44,510 nucleotides of DNA from an uncultured Brachyspira sp. (GTDB lineage Bacteria; Spirochaetota; Brachyspiria; Brachyspirales; Brachyspiraceae). A program made the translations under genes and the position numbers. Below are positions 19,138-27,852 of this stretch, in pieces. The DNA is taken from the NCBI RefSeq assembly GCF_944390595.1, contig NZ_CALXRN010000118.1, forward strand, positions 1 to 44,510, written 5' to 3'. The notes under the pieces were generated by a model. That model saw nothing but the letters and a program-made list of their open reading frames with translations, ran no database searches and was not told the origin of the DNA. Position 1 is the stretch's first letter, and every line of letters begins with the position of its first letter.

Positions 19138-22032
19138 TTACCAAGTTACAATATATTCTGTATAAATATACCCCTTACTTATTGATTTAGTCATTTTTAC
19201 TTTAGAACTATTAGGGTATTTATATCTAATTATATTTTTTATCATTTCATCATAATATGTTTCTATCATAGAATCATAGTTAGGGAAATAATGTAAATGA
19301 TAAATTATACGCTTTCTCTCTGCTTTAACTACTTCAATATTAATATTTTTAAACATCTTTTTATTGAAGTTAATAAACACATCAGCTAAACTGCGTTTTT
19401 GAGATATTTTTATCTTTATTTTAGTAAGAAGACTGAATTTTTTAAAGTCATATCTAGCTTTTTCCCTTATACCGTCTCTTGATCCTTCATAGAATTCATC
19501 CATTATGCTAGTCATTGGTATAAAGCATGAAGAAGATAGAGGATATTTCTTTCTAAATTTCAATTTTTTAATATCTTTAAATAGAATTTTAGAATCATCC
19601 GGTAAACTATCAAGCATTTTTTGATATTTATCTTTACCAAAATTTCCTACTACAAATTTATATATACTTTGAACAAATGTACGTCTTCCGTAAGCCCTGT
19701 CGCCTTCATTAATAATCTTAATCTTTTCTTTGATAACTTCTTCAAAATCTTTTATAACATAATCGGACATTTCTTTTTCCAAATTGTCCACAGAATCATT
19801 AGCAACATTAGATAATTGCTCTATCTCTTTAATAAGTCCGAATACATTTCCTATACTTTCGCTCATATTCTGAGTTTTAGAAACTATATCATCAGTATTC
19901 TGAGATACCATTTTCATAGCTTCATCATTCTTCTTAGACAAATCGGAAAGATTTACCAAATCATCTTTAGCAATAGATATTCTTCCATGCAAAGCAGTAT
20001 ATTGTTCCTTAATATCTTTTACAGCATCATATAAACTTTCTATAGAACTTGTTATTTCATTAGTAGAAATATATTTTTCATCAGAAACCTTTTTTACCTT
20101 CGTCATAGTATTAACAAAATTCTGCATTTTATTAAGCATATCTTCTATGCCTATTATTCTGTCAGTCATACTAGACATAATAAGGTTCATTTCTTTTTCT
20201 ATATCTCTAAGTATTTTCCAAGCCTTTTCAGACTGTGAATTTGTAGTTGTAGCTAATTTTCTAATCTCTTCAGCAACAACTGCGAAACCTTTACCTTGCT
20301 CGCCGGCATGAGCAGCCTCAATAGCAGCATTCATCGCCAACATATTTGTCTGCTGAGAAATATCTATAGTTGAATTTACGAAATCTGTTATACCTCTTAT
20401 GGAAGTAATAAGAGATTTTGTAATGGTCTCTGTTTTCATTATTTTTTCTTTACTATCTTCTGTTAAAGCAACCATTTTTTCAGATTCTTCTTTTGCCTTT
20501 CCTACAGAAGCTGATACTTCCTGAATATCCTTTTGCATAGTTACTGTTAAGGAATTAATCTGATTCAAGCTTACAGATTGATCATCAATTTTTCTTTGAA
20601 GATTATTAGTCATATCATCGATAGAAATTAATTCTGCCAAACTTGAAGCTATAATCTTATATATCTCTAAATTACTGCTTTCTACATGTTTGAACTCTGT
20701 CTGCTGAGATGATATATTGTCTACTATTAAACTTACAGATTCTGTCATTGATCCTGCAGACTCAGATATATCTATCATCTTTTCTTTTAAAGCATTGCTT
20801 TGCTCTTTGGATATTTTAAGAGTTTTTGATACACTTGAAAATACATGCTGAACCATATCAAAAAATATTCTTATCCAAGTACTCAAATCACCAAGAGAAT
20901 CTTTAGAATTAATTCTGCTTACATTTACAAATATATTATTATCAAATACACCTGATTCCAACTCTTGTGATATTTTATCCAAAGGTTTTAATGATATAGG
21001 TATTGTAACATTCAATACAACTATAATTATTATTATAGCAACTATCAATATTAGGAATATTGTATTATTGGTAGCTGTTAAAACATTATAGAAGAAATTT
21101 GTAGGAACATACATGAAAATATTATAAAAACCATTATCAAATTGTCTGAAAAATAAAGAATAAGAATTATCTCCAACCATATAATTTTCTCTTATTCTTG
21201 TATTAGTATAAAACGTTGTATTATCAACGGCATTATTAACCCAATCTATATTTGTTATGTTTGAAAGTATATAATTAGGGTCATCATGATAAACTATTTT
21301 TTTATTTCTAGAATCAAAAATTATTGTATTAAAAGGACCTGTTTTAACTATATTAGTAAGCATTTCATAAGCTATATCTAAAGAAAGATCAGATAATGAA
21401 ACTCCTATAAGATGATCATTAATACTTGAATATATAGGAGATGAGAAAGAAATAACTTTCTGCGGCTTATCTATATTTTTTAGATATGGAGAAGAAAAAT
21501 ATATAGGGCTTGGTCTTTTAGCTTCTCTATTCCAATTATTAGGCAAAGCTAGAGAATAAAACTCCTCTTCAGTATAATTATCGCTAGCTGTTTCAATTTT
21601 AGGCTGCATATTTCCTGTATTGCCTACATCGTATAAATATAATGAATAAATATCTCTCATATAAGGATTATTTTCTATAATATTTGGTTCAAAATATATA
21701 CCATTAGCAATTACATGATGTAAAGCTGTTTGAGACTTATGAAAGCGGTAAATAATTTTTCTAAGGTTTGTAGCTACATCTCTAACTGCTCCTGTAGAAT
21801 ATAAGTCATAAGATACTGTGGCAATATCTGATAAAGAAACTGTTCCAACACTTGTAGAGGCAAATATATTATCAAAAGTAGATACCATATCATAGAAATA
21901 GTTCTGAGATACTGACATCGCTGAATCATACAATGCCTTCTTATTTGTTCTTGTATTTATAAAGATAGTAGGAGATAATGCCAAAATGACTACTATGACA
22001 ACCAAAAGAAGTACCTTATTCTTTAAACTCAT
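19138..22032 (-). CDS. Large methyl-accepting chemotaxis protein with C-terminal extra domain
   Basis: 964 residues, about 300 more than its neighbours. TM1 is at about 5-25, with a long periplasmic sensor, TM2 near 325-347 (two adjoining hydrophobic runs ending in NVTIPISLKPL), a HAMP-like segment and a signalling domain with MLAMNAAIEAAHAGEQGKGF. A region of about 200 residues (near 765-964) follows the coiled coil. It is basic, contains YPLSSSCFIPM and LHYFPNYDSM, and ends YIYTEYIVTW. Its pattern loosely recalls DUF2378/heme-NO-binding-like cytoplasmic sensor domains, which is a guess. This receptor is not closely related to the other array members. AAGG precedes the ATG by seven bases. 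Confidence 0.88.
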   Translation of the reverse strand: MSLKNKVLLLVVIVVILALSPTIFINTRTNKKALYDSAMSVSQNYFYDMVSTFDNIFASTSVGTVSLSDIATVSYDLYSTGAVRDVATNLRKIIYRFHKSQTALHHVIANGIYFEPNIIENNPYMRDIYSLYLYDVGNTGNMQPKIETASDNYTEEEFYSLALPNNWNREAKRPSPIYFSSPYLKNIDKPQKVISFSSPIYSSINDHLIGVSLSDLSLDIAYEMLTNIVKTGPFNTIIFDSRNKKIVYHDDPNYILSNITNIDWVNNAVDNTTFYTNTRIRENYMVGDNSYSLFFRQFDNGFYNIFMYVPTNFFYNVLTATNNTIFLILIVAIIIIIVVLNVTIPISLKPLDKISQELESGVFDNNIFVNVSRINSKDSLGDLSTWIRIFFDMVQHVFSSVSKTLKISKEQSNALKEKMIDISESAGSMTESVSLIVDNISSQQTEFKHVESSNLEIYKIIASSLAELISIDDMTNNLQRKIDDQSVSLNQINSLTVTMQKDIQEVSASVGKAKEESEKMVALTEDSKEKIMKTETITKSLITSIRGITDFVNSTIDISQQTNMLAMNAAIEAAHAGEQGKGFAVVAEEIRKLATTTNSQSEKAWKILRDIEKEMNLIMSSMTDRIIGIEDMLNKMQNFVNTMTKVKKVSDEKYISTNEITSSIESLYDAVKDIKEQYTALHGRISIAKDDLVNLSDLSKKNDEAMKMVSQNTDDIVSKTQNMSESIGNVFGLIKEIEQLSNVANDSVDNLEKEMSDYVIKDFEEVIKEKIKIINEGDRAYGRRTFVQSIYKFVVGNFGKDKYQKMLDSLPDDSKILFKDIKKLKFRKKYPLSSSCFIPMTSIMDEFYEGSRDGIREKARYDFKKFSLLTKIKIKISQKRSLADVFINFNKKMFKNINIEVVKAERKRIIYHLHYFPNYDSMIETYYDEMIKNIIRYKYPNSSKVKMTKSISKGYIYTEYIVTW

Positions 22033-22121
22033 ATAAAAACCTTATTATTTTATTAAAAAATTATTACTTAAATTGTCGGATACTTTTAATATATTATTGA
22101 GAGCTATAAAAAAATATATAT

Positions 22122-23735
22122 TTATTTTTTGACAAACTTTCTTAATAGTTTTCCTTTAAACATATTAATAAAGGATACAAAATCATCATTTCTCAATACT
22201 ATATTAGTTATAGAATATACTAATATTCCAAGCAATATCAGTATAAAAACTTTAAATATAAAAAATATCCTAGAATCACTATTATTATACAATAAATAAT
22301 ATTTTACACCAAAAACAGCAGCAGCCATAAATAAACTTGATATAATAGTTTTCACTACCTCAATCTTTTTATTAATTACAGATTTAATAGCCATTCTTTT
22401 CATAAGCAATATATATAGTATACAAAAAGATACAATATTTGCAATAACACTTGATATTGATATTCCTATAATATCGAATTTAAATATATAAACACATAAA
22501 TAATTACTAACAGCATTGATTATAAATGTAAAAAATGCCACATAAACAGGAGTTTTCATATCTTTCATAGCATAAAAAGACTGAACCAATATCCTATAAC
22601 TTGCTACAAAAAATAATGATATAGATAAATATCTTAAAGCACTTGATACTAAATATGTAGATTTTGAAGAAAAAGCACCATATTCAAATATCATTCTTAC
22701 AATTTCCTTACCTAATACTACAAATCCGAAAGCAGCCGGAATAGTAACTAATGCTACAAGTCTTAAAGAATAAAATAAATTTTCAACAGCCTCATCTTTT
22801 TTATTATCAGCTATTAATTTACTTAAAGTAGGAAGCATAACAGTAGCAACACTTACAGCAAAAACTCCCAAAACAAATTCATGTATTCTAGTAGCAAAAG
22901 TAACAGCTGAAACCCTGCCCTCCCCTATAGCTCCGGCAAATGCAGTAGAAACAAGTAAATTTATCTGATATATACTTGCCCCAAAAATACCAGGAGCGAA
23001 TAATTTTATCATTTTTATAACATAAGGTTCTTTGAAATGAAAATAAGGCTTGAAACTAAAACCCTGCTTATGTACAAAAGGCATTTGATATGCAAATTGA
23101 ACGAACCCTCCAAGCAATACAGCAAAAGCAAATACATAAGCCATATTATTGAAAAAGTTAGGCAAAAAGAATTTAAAAAACAATGCCATAGATATAATAA
23201 CAGTATTTAACAAAATAGGACTTGCCGCTGATATGGAATAATATCCTCTTATATTAAGCACTCCCTGCATCAAAGCGGCTAATGATATGAATAATAAATA
23301 AGGAAACATTATCCTTGATAAATCAGCAGCAAGATTAAGTGCTTCTATATTATTATGTGCTGATTTATAAAGTATTTTTACAAGCAAAGGAGATATTATT
23401 ATTCCAATTCCTACAACACCTATAAGTATTAATCCAAGAAGAGTAAATACAGCTCTAAAAAATTTCTTTGATTCCTCTATACCCTTTTCTTTTTCAAGTT
23501 CAGTGAATACTGGTATAAAACTAGCTACCATATTACCTTCAGCAAATAAACGCCTTAAAAGATTTGGAAGTATAAATCCTATGGCAAAAGCATCAGCTAT
23601 AAATGTAGTACCAAGCAAAGCAGCCTGTATTTGATCTCTTACAAGTCCGAATATTCTGCTTACTGTAGTTACCAATGACATTTTTAATGATGATTTGGCT
23701 ATTTTCTCTTTGCTTACTGTTTTATTTTCCGGCAT
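22122..23735 (-). CDS. murJ: Lipid II flippase MurJ (MviN)
   Basis: 537 residues with about 14 hydrophobic membrane segments, the usual size. It begins with KMSLVTTVSRIFGLVRDQIQAALLG and PNLLRRLFAEGNMVASFIPVF, the classical MviN/MurJ signature. The protein flips lipid-linked peptidoglycan precursor across the inner membrane and is normally essential. AGAGGA stands directly before the ATG. It appears as a single gene between the chemoreceptor and the toxin-antitoxin pair. Confidence 0.96.
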   Translation of the reverse strand: MPENKTVSKEKIAKSSLKMSLVTTVSRIFGLVRDQIQAALLGTTFIADAFAIGFILPNLLRRLFAEGNMVASFIPVFTELEKEKGIEESKKFFRAVFTLLGLILIGVVGIGIIISPLLVKILYKSAHNNIEALNLAADLSRIMFPYLLFISLAALMQGVLNIRGYYSISAASPILLNTVIISMALFFKFFLPNFFNNMAYVFAFAVLLGGFVQFAYQMPFVHKQGFSFKPYFHFKEPYVIKMIKLFAPGIFGASIYQINLLVSTAFAGAIGEGRVSAVTFATRIHEFVLGVFAVSVATVMLPTLSKLIADNKKDEAVENLFYSLRLVALVTIPAAFGFVVLGKEIVRMIFEYGAFSSKSTYLVSSALRYLSISLFFVASYRILVQSFYAMKDMKTPVYVAFFTFIINAVSNYLCVYIFKFDIIGISISSVIANIVSFCILYILLMKRMAIKSVINKKIEVVKTIISSLFMAAAVFGVKYYLLYNNSDSRIFFIFKVFILILLGILVYSITNIVLRNDDFVSFINMFKGKLLRKFVKK

Positions 23736-23838
23736 ATTTCCTCTATATATAAATAAACTGCTTAATAGTTTTTATTTTAAAATATTATTAATTATAACAG
23801 TATATCAAACATATAATAAAAAATGATATTATAATATC

Positions 23839-24261
23839 TTACTCTTTTATTATCAAATTTATAAATACATCAGGCTGTAATGTTTTTACTTTAGAATTTA
23901 AAAAATCTGATATATTTCTAGTTACTATATAATCTAAACCATATTCTTTAGCACATTCTATTTGTAATCCATCTTCTATATCTTTACAGCTTTTATCTAT
24001 AAGCACCAAATTAATTTTTTTATGATCTATAGGTATAATAGTAAATATTTTAGATAATTCTAAAATAATTTCTTTTCTTTCATCATATGAATAATATTTT
24101 CTAAGTATATAAAATAAATTAGTTATTGTATGTGCTGCTATATAACATTCTATAGTATTATTAACACATAAATCTATTATTTTTTTTGAATTGTCAAAAA
24201 ATGGTTTACGGTTAATTAAATAGTCTAAAATGATATTAGTATCAATTAAAATTCTTTTCAT
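23839..24261 (-). CDS. PIN-domain toxin (VapC-like ribonuclease)
   Basis: 140 residues forming one PIN domain (PIN_3 style). IDTNIILDYL carries the first metal-binding acid, D7. IEDGLQIECA carries E96/D97. GLDYIVTRNISDF supplies the TRN..DF motif near 114-120. Proteins of this kind are Mg2+-dependent ribonucleases that act as toxins of type II modules. The ATG overlaps the preceding antitoxin gene by 20 bases with no clear ribosome site of its own, so translation is probably coupled. Its target RNA is unknown. Confidence 0.85.
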   Translation of the reverse strand: MKRILIDTNIILDYLINRKPFFDNSKKIIDLCVNNTIECYIAAHTITNLFYILRKYYSYDERKEIILELSKIFTIIPIDHKKINLVLIDKSCKDIEDGLQIECAKEYGLDYIVTRNISDFLNSKVKTLQPDVFINLIIKE

Positions 24262-24463
24262 TTCTATATTCTTCTAACTCTTTTTTATAATCAAAATTTT
24301 CAGGCAGTCTTCCTTGATACTTATTTAAGTTTTCTAAAGCCTGTTTTTTATCATTTATTATTTTTTCATTTGAATCACTTTTTATAAAATTTATTACTGA
24401 TAAAAGTTTATCTTCCGGTAGCTCTTTGATTAAATTTAATGTCTTTTCTCTTAACTCTGTCAT
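24242..24463 (-). CDS. Antitoxin partner of the PIN toxin
   Basis: 73 residues, highly charged, upstream of and overlapping the PIN gene, the normal order of type II pairs. The N-terminal part (REKTLNLIKELPEDKLLSVINFIKS) matches small antitoxins of the DUF2281 kind. The C-terminal part (NFDYKKELEEYRNEKNF) is a plausible toxin-binding peptide. AAGGAT lies eight bases before the ATG. It would neutralise the toxin and may repress its own promoter in the 24.46-24.66 kb divergent region. Confidence 0.8.
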   Translation of the reverse strand: MTELREKTLNLIKELPEDKLLSVINFIKSDSNEKIINDKKQALENLNKYQGRLPENFDYKKELEEYRNEKNFN

Positions 24464-24558
24464 TTTACTATATCCTTTTAATATTATTATATATTAAATC
24501 TATAATAATTGCATATAAAAATCTATACTATCAAATCATTTTTTATACAAAACACACT

Positions 24559-24573
24559 TTACACTTTTTGTAA
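24559..24573. promoter_or_regulatory. Operator palindrome 1 upstream of the HTH-nuclease operon
   Basis: TTACA-CTTTT-TGTAA, a perfect 5-bp inverted repeat with a 5-base spacer. It is the same design as the second site centred 24 bases downstream. Confidence 0.6.
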
Positions 24574-24581
24574 TTAAAAAT

Positions 24582-24598
24582 TTTACATTTTTTGTAAA
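24582..24598. promoter_or_regulatory. Operator palindrome 2 overlapping the -35 box
   Basis: TTTACA-TTTTT-TGTAAA, a perfect 6-bp inverted repeat with a 5-base spacer. Its left half is also the -35 element of the promoter at 24582-24609, so bound protein should block transcription. Autorepression by the adjacent HTH protein is the simplest reading. Confidence 0.65.
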
Positions 24599-24609
24599 TA
24601 TACTATACT
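24582..24609 (+). promoter_or_regulatory. Promoter of the HTH-OLD nuclease operon
   Basis: TTTACA (24582-24587), 16 bases, TATACT (24604-24609). The start falls near 24616, giving a leader of about 44 bases. Confidence 0.6.
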
Positions 24610-24659
24610 ATAAATGTATTGAAAATTCATTGTTATTTTAATAAAAGAGAAAGATAAAA

Positions 24660-25160
24660 ATGGAAAACAAACTATTAAGAGAAAAAATAAAAGAGCTTGA
24701 TATTAGAATTATGGACTTAGCCAAATATATGGAAATGTCAAGACCTACTATTTACAAGTATATAGAAATGTACGAAACAGGACATCGCAATGAAATAGAA
24801 TCAAAAATTTTAACTGTTTTTGAATACATTGATAATAATGATAATATAGGCAAGACTAATGTTATAAAATTCATATTAGAAAATATATCAAAAATAGAAG
24901 AAAATATCAGCGAAACAGAAAAGAAAAAAATTCAAATAAGAAATTTATTAAAGCATCAAAATAAAACCAAAGAAGATTTCATATATCTTATTTCGGAAGA
25001 TAATTTCTTTGACCCTATTTTAGATTATTTAATAAAATGCAAAAATATAGCTGATAAAAAAATAACTAATGAAGAATACGAATTTATAAAACCTTTAGAA
25101 AATCTATATAAAACTCAAGGCTTTAAAATAAAAATTAATAAAAAAAGGAGCAGCAAATGA
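24660..25160 (+). CDS. Helix-turn-helix DNA-binding protein, partner of the OLD nuclease
   Basis: 166 residues. An N-terminal helix-turn-helix is clear (DIRIMDLAKYMEMSRPTIYKY, residues about 14-34). The rest is helical and charged, with no recognised fold. The stop overlaps the start of the nuclease gene (ATGA, 4 bases), so the two are translated as a unit. Two palindromes overlap or flank its promoter and are likely its own operators. It is probably the repressor and gatekeeper of the nuclease. A structural partnership with the ATPase is also possible, because coupled genes often encode interacting proteins. The family could not be named. Confidence 0.75.
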   Translation: MENKLLREKIKELDIRIMDLAKYMEMSRPTIYKYIEMYETGHRNEIESKILTVFEYIDNNDNIGKTNVIKFILENISKIEENISETEKKKIQIRNLLKHQNKTKEDFIYLISEDNFFDPILDYLIKCKNIADKKITNEEYEFIKPLENLYKTQGFKIKINKKRSSK

Positions 25161-27106
25161 GCAGAAGATTTCTAAAAATTCAAAACTTTAGAAATATAGG
25201 AGTTACAAAAAACTTGGAAGAATTTCAAACACTTTATTTAAATAACACTTTGAATAAAGATGAAATTGGAGAGCTTATAATACTTATAGGCGAAAACAAT
25301 GTTGGTAAATCAAATATACTAGATGCTGTTAATGTAATAAGCCCTATAGAAAACATAAAAAGTATAGATTTAAAAAAAGATATTCCAGACTTTATGGACT
25401 ATGAAGATGCAAAGCCTAGAATAAAACTTATTTATGCTGATAAAAACGAAAGCCCAAAAATAGAATATTTTTTAGATGAAAATAAAAATATTAAATATGA
25501 ATTTAATAATCCTAAAGAATTATCATATTTAGAATTAGAATATCTTAAAAAAGAATTTGAAATAAATATTACATTATTAGAAGATAATATAGAATTATCT
25601 CAAGATATAAACATAATTAATACCTATAAATTAAAAATTAATAATATATTGGAAAATTATGATAATATATTAAATAATAATCATTCTAATATAATAGATG
25701 AAATAAAAATGATATTAAAAAAATTAGAAAAAGTAAATAATGAATATAATGAATGTATAAAAAAATATAATCTAAATCTCTCTAAAATATCATTTAAAGA
25801 TTTAGACCCTGATGAACATCATAAACAAATATTAGAAAAGAATCAAGAAAAATATAATATTAACTTTATACCTAATATTATTTATTACAAAGAAGAAGAA
25901 CTAAAAAATAGTGATTTGATTACTACACCCGAAAACATTAAAAATTCTAGTTTTTTTAATTCCCTATTTAAAGCCATAGATAAAGATGTAGACACTGTAG
26001 AAATTTCTTATGCAAAAGATAAAGAAATAAGAGGATATAAGGATCAATTCCAAAATAATATTAATGAAAAACTAAACAAAGTAGTTAGTAAAAAATTTAA
26101 TGATTTATATTTTCAGGGATTAAATACACAGGAATATAATTTTCACATAAAATTTGAAAAAGATGAAATTTATTTATACATACAAAAAAACGGACATATA
26201 ATTTCATTACAAAATCAGTCTGTAGGATTTAAATGGTTCTTTAACTTCTTCTTTAACTTTTTATATTCTAATAAATTAAATACTGGTGATATTGTTTTAA
26301 TAGATGAACCTGATGCTCATTTAGCTTTGCCTGCTGTAAGAGATTTAAGGAATTTTATCAAAAAATTTGCCAGAAATAACGGCATAACATTTATAGTTAC
26401 TACTCATAATCCTTCATTTATAGATGTTGATTATTTAGATGAGCTTAGAATCGTAAAATTCAAAAAAGATAAAACAGGTGTTGAAATACAGAATGATTTT
26501 TCTGTTATAGCCGAAAATGAAGTTGATACATTAAATGAAATAATAAATGGTTTTGGGATTCTTCATAGGGATATAATAACCAATCCTAATAATAAAGTAA
26601 TATTTGTTGAAGGACTTATGGATTATAATTACCTTACAGCTTTCAAGAAATTAAAAGAGGAAAAAGAAAATAAAAAAATCAATTTAGTATTCTTACCTAT
26701 TTGCGGACTTGGAAAAGATGATGAAAAAATGAATAAGAAATTAGAACATCTAGTACAGTTTAGAGAGGCTATTATATTAACAGACAGTGATGAGAGAGCA
26801 AATTTATTCAAAAAAGCTTCAGAATCAACTTCTTTAATGAAAGAGAGATTGACAGTATTTCAATTAAAAGAAGTAGATCCATCTTTCAAACAAATAGAAA
26901 GTCTATTTAGTGATAACGATAAAAAAAGGTATATAGAAATGATACAAAATAAAAGCGGAAGCCTTTCTTCATTATTTAAAAATAATATTCTTAATAGAGA
27001 ATTAGATAAAGAAACCATGAATAATTTTAATAGACTGCTTAACTATTTAAGCGATATGGTATTAACAGATAATTCAAATAACTATGAAAATCAAGGAAAC
27101 AAATAA
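25157..27106 (+). CDS. OLD-family endonuclease (ABC-type ATPase fused to TOPRIM domain)
   Basis: 649 residues. The N-terminal ABC/SMC-like ATPase has Walker A GENNVGKS (45-52), a long coiled-coil insertion rich in Lys, Glu and Asn (about 130-230), Walker B VLIDEPDAH with D383/E384, and the H-loop TTHNPS. A C-terminal TOPRIM domain follows, with E485 in FVEGLMD and the TDSDE pair D543/D545. This order is that of OLD nucleases such as P2 Old and GajA, which cut DNA or RNA under nucleotide control and often protect against phages. No UvrD-type helicase partner is present, so this is not Gabija. The partner here is the HTH protein. The gene is followed by a terminator and sits in an apparently accessory region. 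Confidence 0.88.
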   Translation: MSRRFLKIQNFRNIGVTKNLEEFQTLYLNNTLNKDEIGELIILIGENNVGKSNILDAVNVISPIENIKSIDLKKDIPDFMDYEDAKPRIKLIYADKNESPKIEYFLDENKNIKYEFNNPKELSYLELEYLKKEFEINITLLEDNIELSQDINIINTYKLKINNILENYDNILNNNHSNIIDEIKMILKKLEKVNNEYNECIKKYNLNLSKISFKDLDPDEHHKQILEKNQEKYNINFIPNIIYYKEEELKNSDLITTPENIKNSSFFNSLFKAIDKDVDTVEISYAKDKEIRGYKDQFQNNINEKLNKVVSKKFNDLYFQGLNTQEYNFHIKFEKDEIYLYIQKNGHIISLQNQSVGFKWFFNFFFNFLYSNKLNTGDIVLIDEPDAHLALPAVRDLRNFIKKFARNNGITFIVTTHNPSFIDVDYLDELRIVKFKKDKTGVEIQNDFSVIAENEVDTLNEIINGFGILHRDIITNPNNKVIFVEGLMDYNYLTAFKKLKEEKENKKINLVFLPICGLGKDDEKMNKKLEHLVQFREAIILTDSDERANLFKKASESTSLMKERLTVFQLKEVDPSFKQIESLFSDNDKKRYIEMIQNKSGSLSSLFKNNILNRELDKETMNNFNRLLNYLSDMVLTDNSNNYENQGNK

Positions 27107-27141
27107 AAATTCTTAAGCATAAATAATTAGAATTTCAAAAT

Positions 27142-27169
27142 AAAAGGGACTGTTTATTACAGCCCTTTT
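27142..27169 (+). terminator. Terminator after the OLD nuclease
   Basis: AAAAGGG-A-CTG pairs with CAGCCCTTTT around a seven-base loop, leaving one bulged A, and a T-rich tail follows. The sequence closely resembles the terminator at 27746-27773. Confidence 0.8.
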
Positions 27170-27295
27170 TTATTATAAGCTTCATAAAAATATTTAAATA
27201 TATTAATTAACTATAAAAAATTAAATTTTGAGGAACTTTCATAAAATAATATTCGTCTAACTAATAAATTAAATATACTACTAGTGAGTACACCT

Positions 27296-27724
27296 ATGAA
27301 AAGAAATATTTTTGTTATTTTTACGCTATTATTAACAGCATTTGTATGTAATGCTCAGACAGCAAAAACTAATGAAGCTGCATACGAACTTGACAATGTA
27401 AAAGCTGCGGGTAAAAACGGCTTGGCTCTTAATGATTTTATATCATTATGGAAATCTGATCCTAATATAATATTAGTTGATCTAAGAACACCTAAAGAAA
27501 TTAAAGAAACAGGAATTATAAAAGGGGCTATTAATATTGACTATAGAGCTGAAGGATATTCAAAAAAAATATTATCATTAGATAAAACTAAAAAATACAT
27601 GTTCTATTGTAAAAGCGGCGGACGTTCAGGAAAAAGTGTTCAATATTTACTTGATAATGGATTTAAAAATGTGCATTATCTAAAAGATGGAGGATACGCA
27701 GAATTTTCAAAAGCTTTAAAATAA
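27296..27724 (+). CDS. Exported rhodanese-domain protein
   Basis: 142 residues. A signal peptide (KRNIFVIFTLLLTAFVCNA, cut before Q) is followed by one rhodanese domain. This has IILVDLRTPKEIKETGIIKGAINID and the active-site loop YCKSGGRSG with the catalytic cysteine, ending in FKNVHYLKDGG. Rhodaneses move sulfane sulfur or bind oxyanions. A periplasmic copy may help in sulfur or thiol handling. The frame is open from a GTG at 27284, but the ATG at 27296 is favoured because it gives a normal signal peptide and has GAG seven bases upstream. It is a single gene flanked by two look-alike terminators. Confidence 0.9.
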   Translation: MKRNIFVIFTLLLTAFVCNAQTAKTNEAAYELDNVKAAGKNGLALNDFISLWKSDPNIILVDLRTPKEIKETGIIKGAINIDYRAEGYSKKILSLDKTKKYMFYCKSGGRSGKSVQYLLDNGFKNVHYLKDGGYAEFSKALK

Positions 27725-27745
27725 AATAATTATTTTTTAACCAGA

Positions 27746-27773
27746 AAAAGGGACTGTTTTTACAGCTCCTTTT
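27746..27773 (+). terminator. Terminator after the rhodanese gene
   Basis: AAAAGGGACTGT pairs with ACAGCTCCTTTT, with one wobble and one mismatch, and is followed by T6. It resembles the upstream terminator at 27142. Confidence 0.75.
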
Positions 27774-27818
27774 TTATTTACTTATAATTAATTATAAAAT
27801 TTATTATATATAAAGCTA

Positions 27819-27846
27819 TTGAATAAATGTATTTTAAATATATTAT
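27819..27846 (+). promoter_or_regulatory. Promoter placed for a leaderless DUF2752 transcript
   Basis: TTGAAT (27819-27824), 16 bases, TATTAT (27841-27846). The -10 ends only six bases before the ATG at 27853, so the start point would coincide with the start codon. Confidence 0.4.
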
Positions 27847-27852
27847 AAATTA

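Noticed and set aside
25157-27106. Gabija (GajA) identity for the OLD nuclease
   Set aside because: There is no UvrD-like GajB gene on either side; upstream is an HTH gene and downstream a terminator and a rhodanese gene.
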